Assembly (NCBI RefSeq): GCF_006335005.1 | Contig: NZ_VDMP01000023.1 | Span: 82,577 to 146,576, forward strand | Source of the DNA: Nocardioides albidus | GTDB taxonomy: Bacteria > Actinomycetota > Actinomycetes > Propionibacteriales > Nocardioidaceae | Direction: 5' to 3' | Length of the DNA stretch: 64,000 bases | Part shown: positions 19,953-28,649 of the stretch, piece after piece | Position numbering within the stretch: position 1 is the first letter of the stretch | Layout of the letters: each line of letters starts with the position of its first letter | Made by a program: the position numbers and the translations under genes | Notes under the pieces: generated by a model | The model's database searches: none | What the model was told of the DNA's origin: nothing | The model's input: only the letters and a program-made list of their open reading frames with translations

Positions 19953-19958
19953 TATCGT
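19953..19958 (+). promoter_or_regulatory. -10 box for the PucR-type regulator gene
   Basis: TATCGT lies 7 nt before ATG 19966, matching the leaderless pattern seen repeatedly in this window. It supports the longer start of the regulator. Just downstream, TTGCC (19976) and GGCAA (about 19999) form a spaced inverted repeat that could be an autoregulatory site. Confidence 0.5.
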
Positions 19959-19965
19959 GCATCGA

Positions 19966-21279
19966 ATGGTGAGCATTGCCAACGTGCAGGCAGAAGTCGG
20001 GCAAGAGTTGATAGGCACCGCAGGGGGCGGCATCGCGGACGATGGCGTCATGGACACCGACGAGCTCGCCGAGGCGCTCGCGCAGCTCGTGCTGGCCGGC
20101 GCCGACCTCGCCGACCTGGTCGCCGCGATCGGCGACGCCCTCGACGTGCACGTCGCCGTCACGACCACCGACGGCCGCGAGCGTGCCGCGCGGATCGACG
20201 AGGCGATGCGGGAGCGGATCACCGCCGCCGGCCTGACCGACGAGACCGGGCGTCTGCGCGTCGAGTGGCTCGGCGACCGCGGCGGTCACGAGGGCCAGCC
20301 GGTGCCGGGCGCCCACGTCCACCGCGAGCCGCTCGCGGCGCCCAACCAGGCGCTCGGGCACCTCGTCGCGATCGCCGAGGGCGACATGGTCCCCCAGCAG
20401 GTCGTCGCGCTGCAGCGGGCGGCCACGGCCGTGTCGCTCTCGATCACCCGCGAGCAGGCCGTCTCGGCGGTGGAGAACAAGTACCGCGGCGACTTCCTGC
20501 GCGACGTCTTCCTCGGCCGCGCGGGCAGTGACGAGTTCGTCCGCGAGCACGTGGTCGGCTTCGGCTGGGACCTGAGCGGCCCGACCGTCGTGCTCGTCGC
20601 GCAGATCGACCCGCAGCCGTCGTACCAGCCGCCGGCCTCGGTGGAGGACCGTCGCCACTGGCAGGAGCGGTTCGCGAACGCCTGGCGCCAGGTGGCGGCG
20701 GCGGTCGACCGGGCGATCCCGATCGCCGACTTCGGGTCCGAGGTGGTGGCGGTGCTGCCGGCCGAGGACCTCGAGGCCACCGCCGCGCTCGTACGACGCC
20801 TGGTGGTCGCCGTCGCGGGCGACAAGGGCGGCGGGCGTCGTCCCTTCACCGCGGGCGTCGGACGGGCGGCCTCGAGCCCGTCCGGGCTGCCCGACAGCTA
20901 CACCCAGGCGCGGCGCGCGCTCGAGGTGGGACGCCGGTTCCGCGGGTCGAGCACGACGACCTGGTTCGACGACCTCGGACTGCACCGCCTGATCGCGATG
21001 GTGCCCGACACCGAGGAGCTGCGGGCGTTCGCGCACGACGTGCTCGGCGAGCTGGCCGGCTCCACCGACGAGGCGATCACCCTGCGCGAGACCCTGCAGG
21101 TGCTGCTCAACACCAACTTCAACGTGGCCGAGGCCGCGCGGACGCAGTTCTTCCACTACAACACGATGCGCTACCGGGTCGGGAAGCTCGAACGGATGCT
21201 GGGCCCGGTCGCGTCCGACCAGAACCTGCGCCTCGACGTCGCGGTCGCGCTCAAGGTCCTCGAGGTCGTCAGCCGATGA
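19966..21279 (+). CDS. PucR/CdaR-family transcriptional regulator
   Basis: 437-residue regulator of the PucR family (purine/pyrimidine and related catabolic control). A GAF-like sensory region follows the N-terminus (LDVHVAVTTTDGRERAARID). A degenerate GGDEF-like domain covers about 190-320 (VAVAGDKGGGRRPFTAGVGRAASS). The C-terminal PucR helix-turn-helix is at about 365-430 (TLQVLLNTNFNVAEAARTQF, then HYNTMRYRVGKLE). Divergence from the FdrA complex and the uraA operon downstream make it the likely controller of both. The start is uncertain. ATG 19966 has a -10 box at leaderless spacing, but the first 28 codons include AT-rich codons (ATT, CAA, TTG, ATA) unlike the rest, so ATG 20050 is a real alternative. 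Confidence 0.85.
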   Translation: MVSIANVQAEVGQELIGTAGGGIADDGVMDTDELAEALAQLVLAGADLADLVAAIGDALDVHVAVTTTDGRERAARIDEAMRERITAAGLTDETGRLRVEWLGDRGGHEGQPVPGAHVHREPLAAPNQALGHLVAIAEGDMVPQQVVALQRAATAVSLSITREQAVSAVENKYRGDFLRDVFLGRAGSDEFVREHVVGFGWDLSGPTVVLVAQIDPQPSYQPPASVEDRRHWQERFANAWRQVAAAVDRAIPIADFGSEVVAVLPAEDLEATAALVRRLVVAVAGDKGGGRRPFTAGVGRAASSPSGLPDSYTQARRALEVGRRFRGSSTTTWFDDLGLHRLIAMVPDTEELRAFAHDVLGELAGSTDEAITLRETLQVLLNTNFNVAEAARTQFFHYNTMRYRVGKLERMLGPVASDQNLRLDVAVALKVLEVVSR

Positions 21280-21398
21280 GCTGAGGCAACTTCCGCCAGC
21301 AGTTCCCCCGGATCCTTTGGCGAATGTGGCCAGTGAGGTGTGATCTGGCCCTCAATAGGTTGGTTGGTCTCGGAGCCCTGCAGTGCACCCCCCAATCC

Positions 21399-21404
21399 AG
21401 GAGG
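21399..21404 (+). promoter_or_regulatory. strong ribosome binding site deciding the permease start
   Basis: AGGAGG 7 nt before ATG 21412. It rules out in-frame starts further upstream (from 21340), which have no such site and would add a hydrophilic tail before the first membrane helix. Confidence 0.8.
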
Positions 21405-21411
21405 ATCCAGC

Positions 21412-22776
21412 ATGTCGATGTTCAAGTGGGAGGTCGTGGACCCGGCGCCCGGCGAACCCGTCGCGCCGCACCAGCGGCTCCCGTGGGGTCGGACCGTCGG
21501 CCTGGGAGCCCAGCACGTCGTCGCGATGTTCGGTGCGACCTTCGTGTTCCCGATCGTCATGGGCCTCGACCCCAACCTCGCGATCATGTTCTCGGGCCTG
21601 TGCACGATCGGCTTCCTGCTGATCTGCAGCAACAAGGTGCCCAGCTACCTCGGCACCAGCGCGTCCTTCGTCGCGGGCGTCGCCGCCATCCGTGCCCAGG
21701 GCGGTGACTCCGCGGACGTCACCGGCGCGATCCTCATCGCAGGCGTGGTCCTCGCCGCGGTCGGCGTCGCCGTCCACTTCGCCGGCTCCGGGCTGATCCA
21801 CAAGATCCTCCCGCCCGCCGTCACCGGCGCCGTCGTGATGCTGATCGGCTTCAACCTCGCCCCGGTCGTCGCGGGGATCTACTGGCCCCAGGACCAGTGG
21901 ATCGCCCTGGCGACCGCGGCGTTCATGGTCTGCGCGGCCGTCCTGCTGCCGGGCTTCTGGTCGCGCATCGCCGTCTTCCTCGCGCTGATCTTCGGCTACG
22001 TGCTGTCGTTCGTCGCCGACAAGACGTTCGGTGCGATCACGTCGGTCACGCCCGTCTCCGGCGGCGAGGCCGTCGAGCACGACCGCGTCTCCTGGGCCGG
22101 CGTGAAGGCGGCCGACTGGATCGGCTTCCCGAGCGGCGACCTCGCCGACGGCGTCTCCGTCGTGCACGGCCCGAGCTTCTCGATGACCTTCATCCTGCTC
22201 GTCCTGCCCGGCGTCATCGCGCTGATCGCCGAGAACACCGGCCACGTCAAGGCGGTCGCAGAGATGACCGGCGAGAACCTCGACCCCTACATGGGCCGGG
22301 CGATCGCCGCGGACGGCGGAGCGACCGCGCTGGCCAGCCTCTTCGGCGGCTCGCCGACCACCACGTACGCCGAGAACATCGGCGTCATGGGGGCGACCAA
22401 GGTCTACTCGACCGCCGCCTACTACGTCGCGGGTCTCGTCGCGATCCTCCTCGGTCTGTGCCCGAAGTTCGGCGCGATCGTCAACGCCACCCCGGGCGGC
22501 GTCCTCGGCGGCATCACCGTCGTCCTCTACGGCATGATCGGCCTCGTCGGCGCCAAGATCTGGGTCGAGAACCGGGTCGACTTCGGCAACCCGATCAACA
22601 TGGTCGGCCTCGCCGGCGGCCTGATCGCCGGCATCGGCGGCGTGACGCTCAAGGTCACCGACGACTTCGAGCTCGGCGGCATCGCCCTCGGCACGATCAT
22701 GGTCATCGTCTTCTTCCACCTCGTGAAGGGACGCAGCGTCGACGCCACGTCGGGAGAGGTGACCAAGCTGTTGTGA
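21412..22776 (+). CDS. uraA: NCS2 nucleobase:cation symporter, uracil permease (UraA) type
   Basis: 454-residue membrane transporter of the NCS2/NAT family with about 12-14 helices, importing a nucleobase with a proton. GTSASFVAGVAAIRAQGG and VTGAVVMLIGFNLAP fit the family. The decisive stretch is TTTYAENIGVMGATKVYS in helix 10, matching UraA-type uracil carriers (Glu in [AG]ENIGVM) and unlike the xanthine/urate carriers, which have an NNGV-type motif there. It is the first gene of a coupled run. Its stop overlaps the GTG of the FAD subunit downstream, so uptake and oxidation are co-expressed. Uracil or thymine is the favoured substrate; xanthine is less likely. Confidence 0.9.
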   Translation: MSMFKWEVVDPAPGEPVAPHQRLPWGRTVGLGAQHVVAMFGATFVFPIVMGLDPNLAIMFSGLCTIGFLLICSNKVPSYLGTSASFVAGVAAIRAQGGDSADVTGAILIAGVVLAAVGVAVHFAGSGLIHKILPPAVTGAVVMLIGFNLAPVVAGIYWPQDQWIALATAAFMVCAAVLLPGFWSRIAVFLALIFGYVLSFVADKTFGAITSVTPVSGGEAVEHDRVSWAGVKAADWIGFPSGDLADGVSVVHGPSFSMTFILLVLPGVIALIAENTGHVKAVAEMTGENLDPYMGRAIAADGGATALASLFGGSPTTTYAENIGVMGATKVYSTAAYYVAGLVAILLGLCPKFGAIVNATPGGVLGGITVVLYGMIGLVGAKIWVENRVDFGNPINMVGLAGGLIAGIGGVTLKVTDDFELGGIALGTIMVIVFFHLVKGRSVDATSGEVTKLL

Positions 22777-23635
22777 AGCCCGCACCGTTCGACTACGTCC
22801 GGCCGGGGAGCCTGGAGGAGGCCCTCCAGGCCCTGGCCGGGCACCCGGAGGCCAAGGTCCTGGCAGGGGGCCAGAGCCTGGTCCCGCTCCTCTCGATGCG
22901 GCTCGCCGCGCCGGCGCTCCTGGTCGACATCAACGACCTGCCGGGCCTCGACCACGTCCGGGCGGACGCCGACGGCGTCCGGATCGGCGCCCTCGCCCGG
23001 CACGCGGCGGTCCTCGCCGACCCCGACGTCGCCCGGGTGCAGCCCCTGGTGCCGCTGGCGCTGGCCGACGTCGCGCACGCGACGATCCGCAACCGCGGCA
23101 CCACCGTCGGCTCGCTGGTGCACGCCGACGCGGCCGCGGAGATGCCGATGGTGCTGCGCCTGCTCGAGGGATCGATCGACGTCGCCGGACCCGGCGGTCG
23201 TCGTACGATCCCGGCCGCGGAGCTGTACGTCGGCCCGCTCGAGTCGAGCCTGCATCACGACGAGATCGCGGTGGAGGCGTTCTTCCCGGCCCTGCCGGCC
23301 GGCAGCGGCGTGGCGTTCGAGGAGATCGCGCGGCGGCACGGCGACTACGCCATGTGCGGTGTCGCCGCGGTCGTCGCGGTCGAGGGCGACCGGGTGGTGT
23401 CGGCGAGGGCGGGCTACCTCTCCGTCTCCGACATCCCGGTCGTGGTCGACCTGACCGAGGCCCTCGACGGATCCGTCCAGCCGGCCGCACTGGCGGCGGC
23501 CGCGGACGCCGCGCTCGCACAGCTCGACCCGGAGACCGACATCCACGCCACGGCCGACTACCGCGCGCACCTCGCCCGGGTGCTGACCGCGCGGGTCGTC
23601 ACGGCGGCCCACGACCACGCACGCGAGGAGCAGCG

Positions 23636-23639
<4 letters not shown>
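22773..23639 (+). CDS. molybdenum hydroxylase FAD-binding subunit (xanthine dehydrogenase family, complex 1)
   Basis: 288-residue medium (FAD) subunit of a xanthine dehydrogenase/CO dehydrogenase-family hydroxylase. The FAD pyrophosphate loop is AKVLAGGQSLVP near the N-terminus and the second FAD contact is IRNRGTTVGSLVHADAAAE. A C-terminal CO_deh_flav_C domain follows. It passes electrons from the iron-sulfur subunit to NAD or another acceptor. It starts at a GTG overlapping the permease stop and ends overlapping the 2Fe-2S subunit gene. The gene order FAD, FeS, Mo differs from complex 2 (FeS, Mo, FAD). By context the substrate is probably a pyrimidine or purine. Confidence 0.92.
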
Positions 23640-24144
<505 letters not shown>

Positions 24145-24148
<4 letters not shown>

Positions 24149-26553
24149 CGACGAAGCTGATGGGCCAGAAGGTCCAGCGGGTCGAGGACGACCGGCTGGT
24201 GCGCGGCGCGGGACGCTACGTCGACGACGTGGCCCCCGACGCCCTGCACGCCGCGGTGCTGCGCAGCCCGCACGCCCACGCCCGGATCATCTCGATCGAC
24301 GTCGACGCGGTCCTCGACGTCGAGGGCGTGCACGCGGTGTGGACCTACGAGGACCTCGAGGGCGCGATGGCCGAGCCGCTGCCGCTGCTCATCCCGCACC
24401 CCACCCTGACCCACGGCCGCACGCAGTACGCCCTGGCCAAGGACGAGGTCAACCACGTCGGCGAGGCGATCGCGTTCGTCGTCGCCGACGACAGGTACGT
24501 CGCCGAGGACGCCCTCGCGCGGATCGTGGTCGACTACGAGCCGCTGCCGGCAGTGGTCGGCATCGAGTCCGCGCGCTCCGGCGACCGGCTCGTGCACGAC
24601 GACGTGCCCGGCAACGTGGCCGCCAGCATGGAGCAGTCCAACGGCGACGCGCCGGCCGCGATCGCCGGCGCACCGCACCGGCTCTCCCTCGACCTGCACA
24701 TCGAGCGCAGCGCCTGCATGCCGATGGAGGGCCGCGGCGTCGTCGCGCGCTGGGACCCCGACCAGGGCCGGCTGCAGGTGTGGTCCTCCACCCAGACCTC
24801 CACCGGCGTGCGCGCCGCCGTCGCGGCCAAGCTCGGCCTCGACCTCGGGCAGGTCGACGTCATCACGCCCGACGTGGGCGGCGGCTTCGGCGTCAAGATC
24901 GTGCACCCCTGGCCCGAGGAGCTCCTCGTCCCGCTCGCCGCACAGCGGCTCGGCCGCCCGGTGAAGTTCACCGAGGACCGCCGCGAGCACTTCATCTCCG
25001 CGGCCCACGAGCGCTCCCAGGTGCACCACGTCGAGGTCGGCTTCGACGACGACGGCAGGGTGCTCGGCCTGGACGTGCGGTTCTGGCACGACCACGGCGC
25101 CTACACGCCGTACGGACTCATCGTCCCGATCATCACCTCCACCCAGCTCCTGGGGCCCTACAAGCCGGGCGCCTACCGGGTGCGCTTCGACTCGCTCTAC
25201 ACGAACACCGTCATCGTCACGCCCTACCGCGGCGCCGGCCGGCCGCAGGGCTGCTTCGTGATGGAGCGGACCATGGACGCGATCGCCGCCGAGCTGGGCA
25301 AGGACCGCGCCGACGTCCGGGCCGCGAACTTCATCCAGCCCGACGAGTTCCCCTACGAGCACGGCCTGATCTTCCAGGACGGTCGCGACCTGACCTACGA
25401 CTCCGGCGACTACCCGGCGATGCTGGACAAGATCAAGGAGCTCGTCGACTGGGACGGCTTCGAGTCGTTCCGGGCGGCGAAGGCCGCCGAGGGGAAGCGG
25501 GTCGGCCTGGGCCTGGCCTGCTACGTCGAGGGCACCGGCGTCGGCCCCTACGAGGGCGCGCACATCAACATCGAGACCTCCGGCAAGGTCAAGGTCGCCA
25601 CCGGCCTGACCTCGCAGGGCCAGGGCCACCAGACCGCCTTCGCGCAGATCGTGGCCGACGAGCTCGGCGTACGGTTCGAGAACGTCGAGATCACCACCGG
25701 CGACACCCGCCGGATGCCGTACGCCGTGGGCACCTTCGCCTCCCGCGCCGCGGTGATGAGCGGCTCGGCGATCCACCTCGCGGCCAAGCGGACCAAGGAG
25801 AAGGCGCTGCGGATCGCGGCCGAGGCGCTCGAGGCCGACATCGACGACCTCGAGATCGTCGACGGCGTCGTGAGCGTCAAGGGCACCGACACCTCGATCC
25901 CGCTCGGCACCGTCGCGGTCCTGTCCAACCCGCTGCGCTACGCCTTCGACGAGGCGTCGAAGGCCGCGACCCAGTTCAGCGTCGGGGACCCCGGCAAGCC
26001 GCCCGTCGCCGAGGACGACGAGCCCGGTCTGGAGGGCAAGGACTTCTACTCCCCGCCGCGCTCCACCTTCGCCTCCGGCATGCACGCCGTGATCGTGGAG
26101 ACCGACGCGGAGACCGCGGAGATCCGAATCCTCAAGTACGCCGTGGTCCACGACTGCGGGCACCTGATCAACCCGATGATCGTCGAGGGCCAGATCCACG
26201 GCGGCGTCGCGCAGGGCGTCGGCGGGGCGCTCTACGAGCGGATGGCGTACGACGAGTCCGGCCAGCTGCTCAACGCGTCCTTCATGGACTTCCTCATGCC
26301 GTACGTCACCGAGGTCCCGACCAGCATCGAGATCGACCACCTGGAGACGCCGTCCCCGCTCAACCCGCTCGGCATCAAGGGCGCCGGTGAGGCCGGTGTG
26401 ATCCCCGGGTCCGCCGCCATCGCCGCCGCCATCGAGGACGCCGAGCGGGCCGTCCTGCCCGGGTTCGGCATCACCGCCATGCCCATCTCGCCCTCGGAGC
26501 TGTTCGCGCTCCGCGCGGCGCACACCCCCCGAGACGCTCAGGAGTCGAAGTGA
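24145..26553 (+). CDS. molybdenum hydroxylase catalytic Mo-binding subunit (complex 1)
   Basis: 802-residue large subunit binding the molybdopterin cofactor and substrate. It shows DVGGGFGVKI at about 245-255, YRGAGRPQGCFVMERTMD at about 361 (the generic form, not the AYRCSFR loop of CO dehydrogenase form I), GQGHQTAF, and GAGEAG at about 745 with the catalytic Glu. These identify a xanthine dehydrogenase-type hydroxylase. Placement after a UraA-like carrier and in the same neighbourhood as a barbiturase-family enzyme suggests uracil/thymine dehydrogenase (uracil to barbiturate) as the reaction. Xanthine, nicotinate or another heteroaromatic cannot be excluded. Confidence 0.92.
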
Positions 26554-27182
26554 AGATCAGCGGCCAGAACACCATCGGCGCCCCCGTCGACAAGGTCTGG
26601 GAGGCGATCCTCGACCCGCGCGTGCTCGTCGCGACGATCCCGGGCTGCGAGCGGCTAGAGGCGACCGGCGACAACGCCTACGCGATGACCGTCAGCGCCG
26701 GCGTCGCGGCGATCAAGGGGACCTACTCGGGCTCGTGCGTGCTGTCGGACCTGCGTCCCGGCGAGGGCCTGACGATGAGCCTCAAGGGAGCCGGCGCGCC
26801 CGGAACCATCGACGCCACGGTGCTGGTGACCTTCGCGGCCTCCGGCGAGGAGACCGTCCTGTCGTACGACGCCGACGCGGTCGTCGGCGGCATGATCGGC
26901 GGCGTCGGCCAGCGGATGCTCACCAGTGTCTCGCGGCGGATGGCGGCGGAGTTCTTCGGCAACGTCGAGAAGGTGATCGCGAACGGGCTGCCGGTCGCGG
27001 CCGCTGCCGAGCCCACCGTGTCGGCCGACGGCGCGCCGGTCTTCGCGGCTCCGGCCAAGGGGTCGTCGGTCCCGTCGGCGCTGTCGGGGGGCGGCGAGTC
27101 GTTCCTGATGGGCGTCGCCGTCGGTGGCGCGCTCGTGCTCGCCGGTGTGATCGTCGGCGGGCTGCTGGGCCGCCGCCGATGA
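26550..27182 (+). CDS. CoxG-type SRPBCC protein with C-terminal membrane anchor (complex 1)
   Basis: 210 residues: an SRPBCC-fold CoxG domain (DKVWEAILDPRVLVATIPGCE, then AAIKGTYSGSC), a low-complexity linker and a C-terminal transmembrane helix at about 183-205 ending in RRR. In Oligotropha, CoxG recruits CO dehydrogenase to the membrane; here it may dock complex 1 near the respiratory chain. GTG overlaps the Mo-subunit stop and GGAG lies 5 nt upstream. The stop overlaps the amidase ATG. A paralogue follows complex 2, so each hydroxylase has its own anchor. Confidence 0.88.
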   Translation: MKISGQNTIGAPVDKVWEAILDPRVLVATIPGCERLEATGDNAYAMTVSAGVAAIKGTYSGSCVLSDLRPGEGLTMSLKGAGAPGTIDATVLVTFAASGEETVLSYDADAVVGGMIGGVGQRMLTSVSRRMAAEFFGNVEKVIANGLPVAAAAEPTVSADGAPVFAAPAKGSSVPSALSGGGESFLMGVAVGGALVLAGVIVGGLLGRRR

Positions 27183-28573
27183 CCCACCCGGTCTCGGTCG
27201 ACTCGACCGCGCGGGACCAGGCGGCCGCCGTACGTCGTCGCGAGATCTCGGCCCGCGAGCTGCTCGACCTGCACCTGGACCGGATCGCGGAGCGGAACCC
27301 GGAGCTCAACGCGATCGTCTCCCTCGACGAGTCGCGTGCCCGGGCGGGCGCGCTCGCGGCCGATGAGGCGCTGGCCTCGGGCGCGGAGGTGGGGCCGCTG
27401 CACGGCCTGCCGTTCGCGTTCAAGGACACCCACGCGGTGGGCGGTTGGCGCACGACCTACGGCTCCACGGTGATGGCCGACAACGTGCCGGAGCGCGACG
27501 AGCTCATCGTGGAGCGGGTGCGCGGGGCGGGTGCGGTCACGATCGGCAAGACCAATGTGCCGGAGTTCGCGGCCGGGTCGCACACGTTCAACAAGGTCTT
27601 CGGCACGACGCTGAACCCGGTCGATCCCACGCGCTCCGCGGGCGGGTCGAGCGGGGGAGCGGCCTGCGCGCTCGCCGCGGGCATGGTCCCGCTGGCCGAC
27701 GGCTCCGACATGGGCGGCTCGCTGCGCAACCCGGCGTCGTTCTGCGGCGTCGTCGGGATGCGGCCCAGCCTCGGCCGCGTGCCGGAGTGGCCGCTCTACA
27801 ACCAGTGGGAGACCACCTCGGTCGGCGGCCCGATGGCCCGCAACGTCGGGGATCTCGCCCTGTTGCTGTCGGTGATGGCCGGTCCGGATCCTCGGGCGCC
27901 GCAGGCGCTGGGTGATCCGGGCTCGACGTTCGCGTCGCCTGCCGCGGCCTCGTCGGCGGGGCTGCGGGTCGCGCTGAGCGTCGACCTCGGCGGAGCGCTC
28001 GAGGTCGACCACGAGGTCGCAGCGGTGGTCGAGGCCGCTGGCCGTGCACTGGCCGGTGCCGGGGCCGCGGTCGGCTCGGCGTACCCCGACCTGTCGCTCG
28101 CCGAGGACACCTTCCGCACCCTGCGCGCCTGGCACTTCCAGGCCAAGCTGGGCCGCTTGTTGGCCGAGCATCCCGACGCGTTCAAGCCGTCGCTCGCCGA
28201 CAACATCCGGGCGGGGGAGTCCCTCACCGGCGCCGATGTCGCCCGGGCCTACGCCCAGCGCACCGCGCTCTCGGAGACGATGCGGCTGTTCTTCGCGTCG
28301 TACGACGTCCTCGTGCTGCCGGTCTCCCAGGTCCCGCCGTTCCCGGCCGACCAGGAGTTCCCCACCGAGATCAACTCACAACCGATGGCGTCCTACCTCG
28401 ACTGGATGCGGTCGGCGTACTTCATCACCGTCACCGGCTGTCCCGCCATCTCGGTGCCCTTCGGGACCACCGCTGACGGCCTGCCGGTCGGTGTGCAGCT
28501 GGTCGCCCGGCACGGCGCGGACCGTCGGCTGCTCGAGGTGGCGCTGGCGGTCGAGGAGCTGGCGGGCCGCTGA
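27179..28573 (+). CDS. amidase-signature family amidohydrolase
   Basis: 464-residue amidase-signature enzyme with the Ser-cisSer-Lys triad: Lys in FAFKDTHAVGG, GGSSGGAACALAAGMV for the cis-Ser, and GSDMGGSLRNPASFCG for the nucleophile. Cytoplasmic. The ATG overlaps the CoxG stop, so it belongs to the uraA operon. In the inferred pathway it could hydrolyse ureidomalonate to malonate and urea (ureidomalonase) or remove ammonia from malonamate. AtzE-like carboxybiuret hydrolase is another possibility, but no AtzG partner is seen. Specificity cannot be read from sequence in this family. Confidence 0.88.
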   Translation: MTHPVSVDSTARDQAAAVRRREISARELLDLHLDRIAERNPELNAIVSLDESRARAGALAADEALASGAEVGPLHGLPFAFKDTHAVGGWRTTYGSTVMADNVPERDELIVERVRGAGAVTIGKTNVPEFAAGSHTFNKVFGTTLNPVDPTRSAGGSSGGAACALAAGMVPLADGSDMGGSLRNPASFCGVVGMRPSLGRVPEWPLYNQWETTSVGGPMARNVGDLALLLSVMAGPDPRAPQALGDPGSTFASPAAASSAGLRVALSVDLGGALEVDHEVAAVVEAAGRALAGAGAAVGSAYPDLSLAEDTFRTLRAWHFQAKLGRLLAEHPDAFKPSLADNIRAGESLTGADVARAYAQRTALSETMRLFFASYDVLVLPVSQVPPFPADQEFPTEINSQPMASYLDWMRSAYFITVTGCPAISVPFGTTADGLPVGVQLVARHGADRRLLEVALAVEELAGR

Positions 28574-28581
28574 CCCGGCAA

Positions 28582-28616
28582 CATCTGCCCACGACCCGGC
28601 GATCCATCGGCAGATG
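28582..28616. repeat. 8-bp inverted repeat between amidase and hyuA
   Basis: CATCTGCC (28582-28589) and GGCAGATG (28609-28616) are perfect complements around a 19-nt centre. The centre contains ACCCGGCGATCC, resembling the repeated word in the 35.7-kb element. It may be a weak terminator for the uraA run or an operator for hyuA. No poly-T tail follows. Confidence 0.5.
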
Positions 28617-28649
28617 ATGCCGTCGTGCACCGCGCCCCGGCTCACTTGA

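Noticed and set aside
20050-21279. Shorter PucR-type regulator starting at ATG 20050 as primary call
   Set aside because: Supported by codon usage but lacks a ribosome site, while ATG 19966 has a -10 box at the spacing seen across the window; kept as an alternative.
16264-22776. Classical allantoin/purine degradation operon
   Set aside because: FdrA complex and PucR-type regulator suggest it, but no urate oxidase, allantoinase, allantoate or ureidoglycolate enzyme is present and the permease looks uracil-type.
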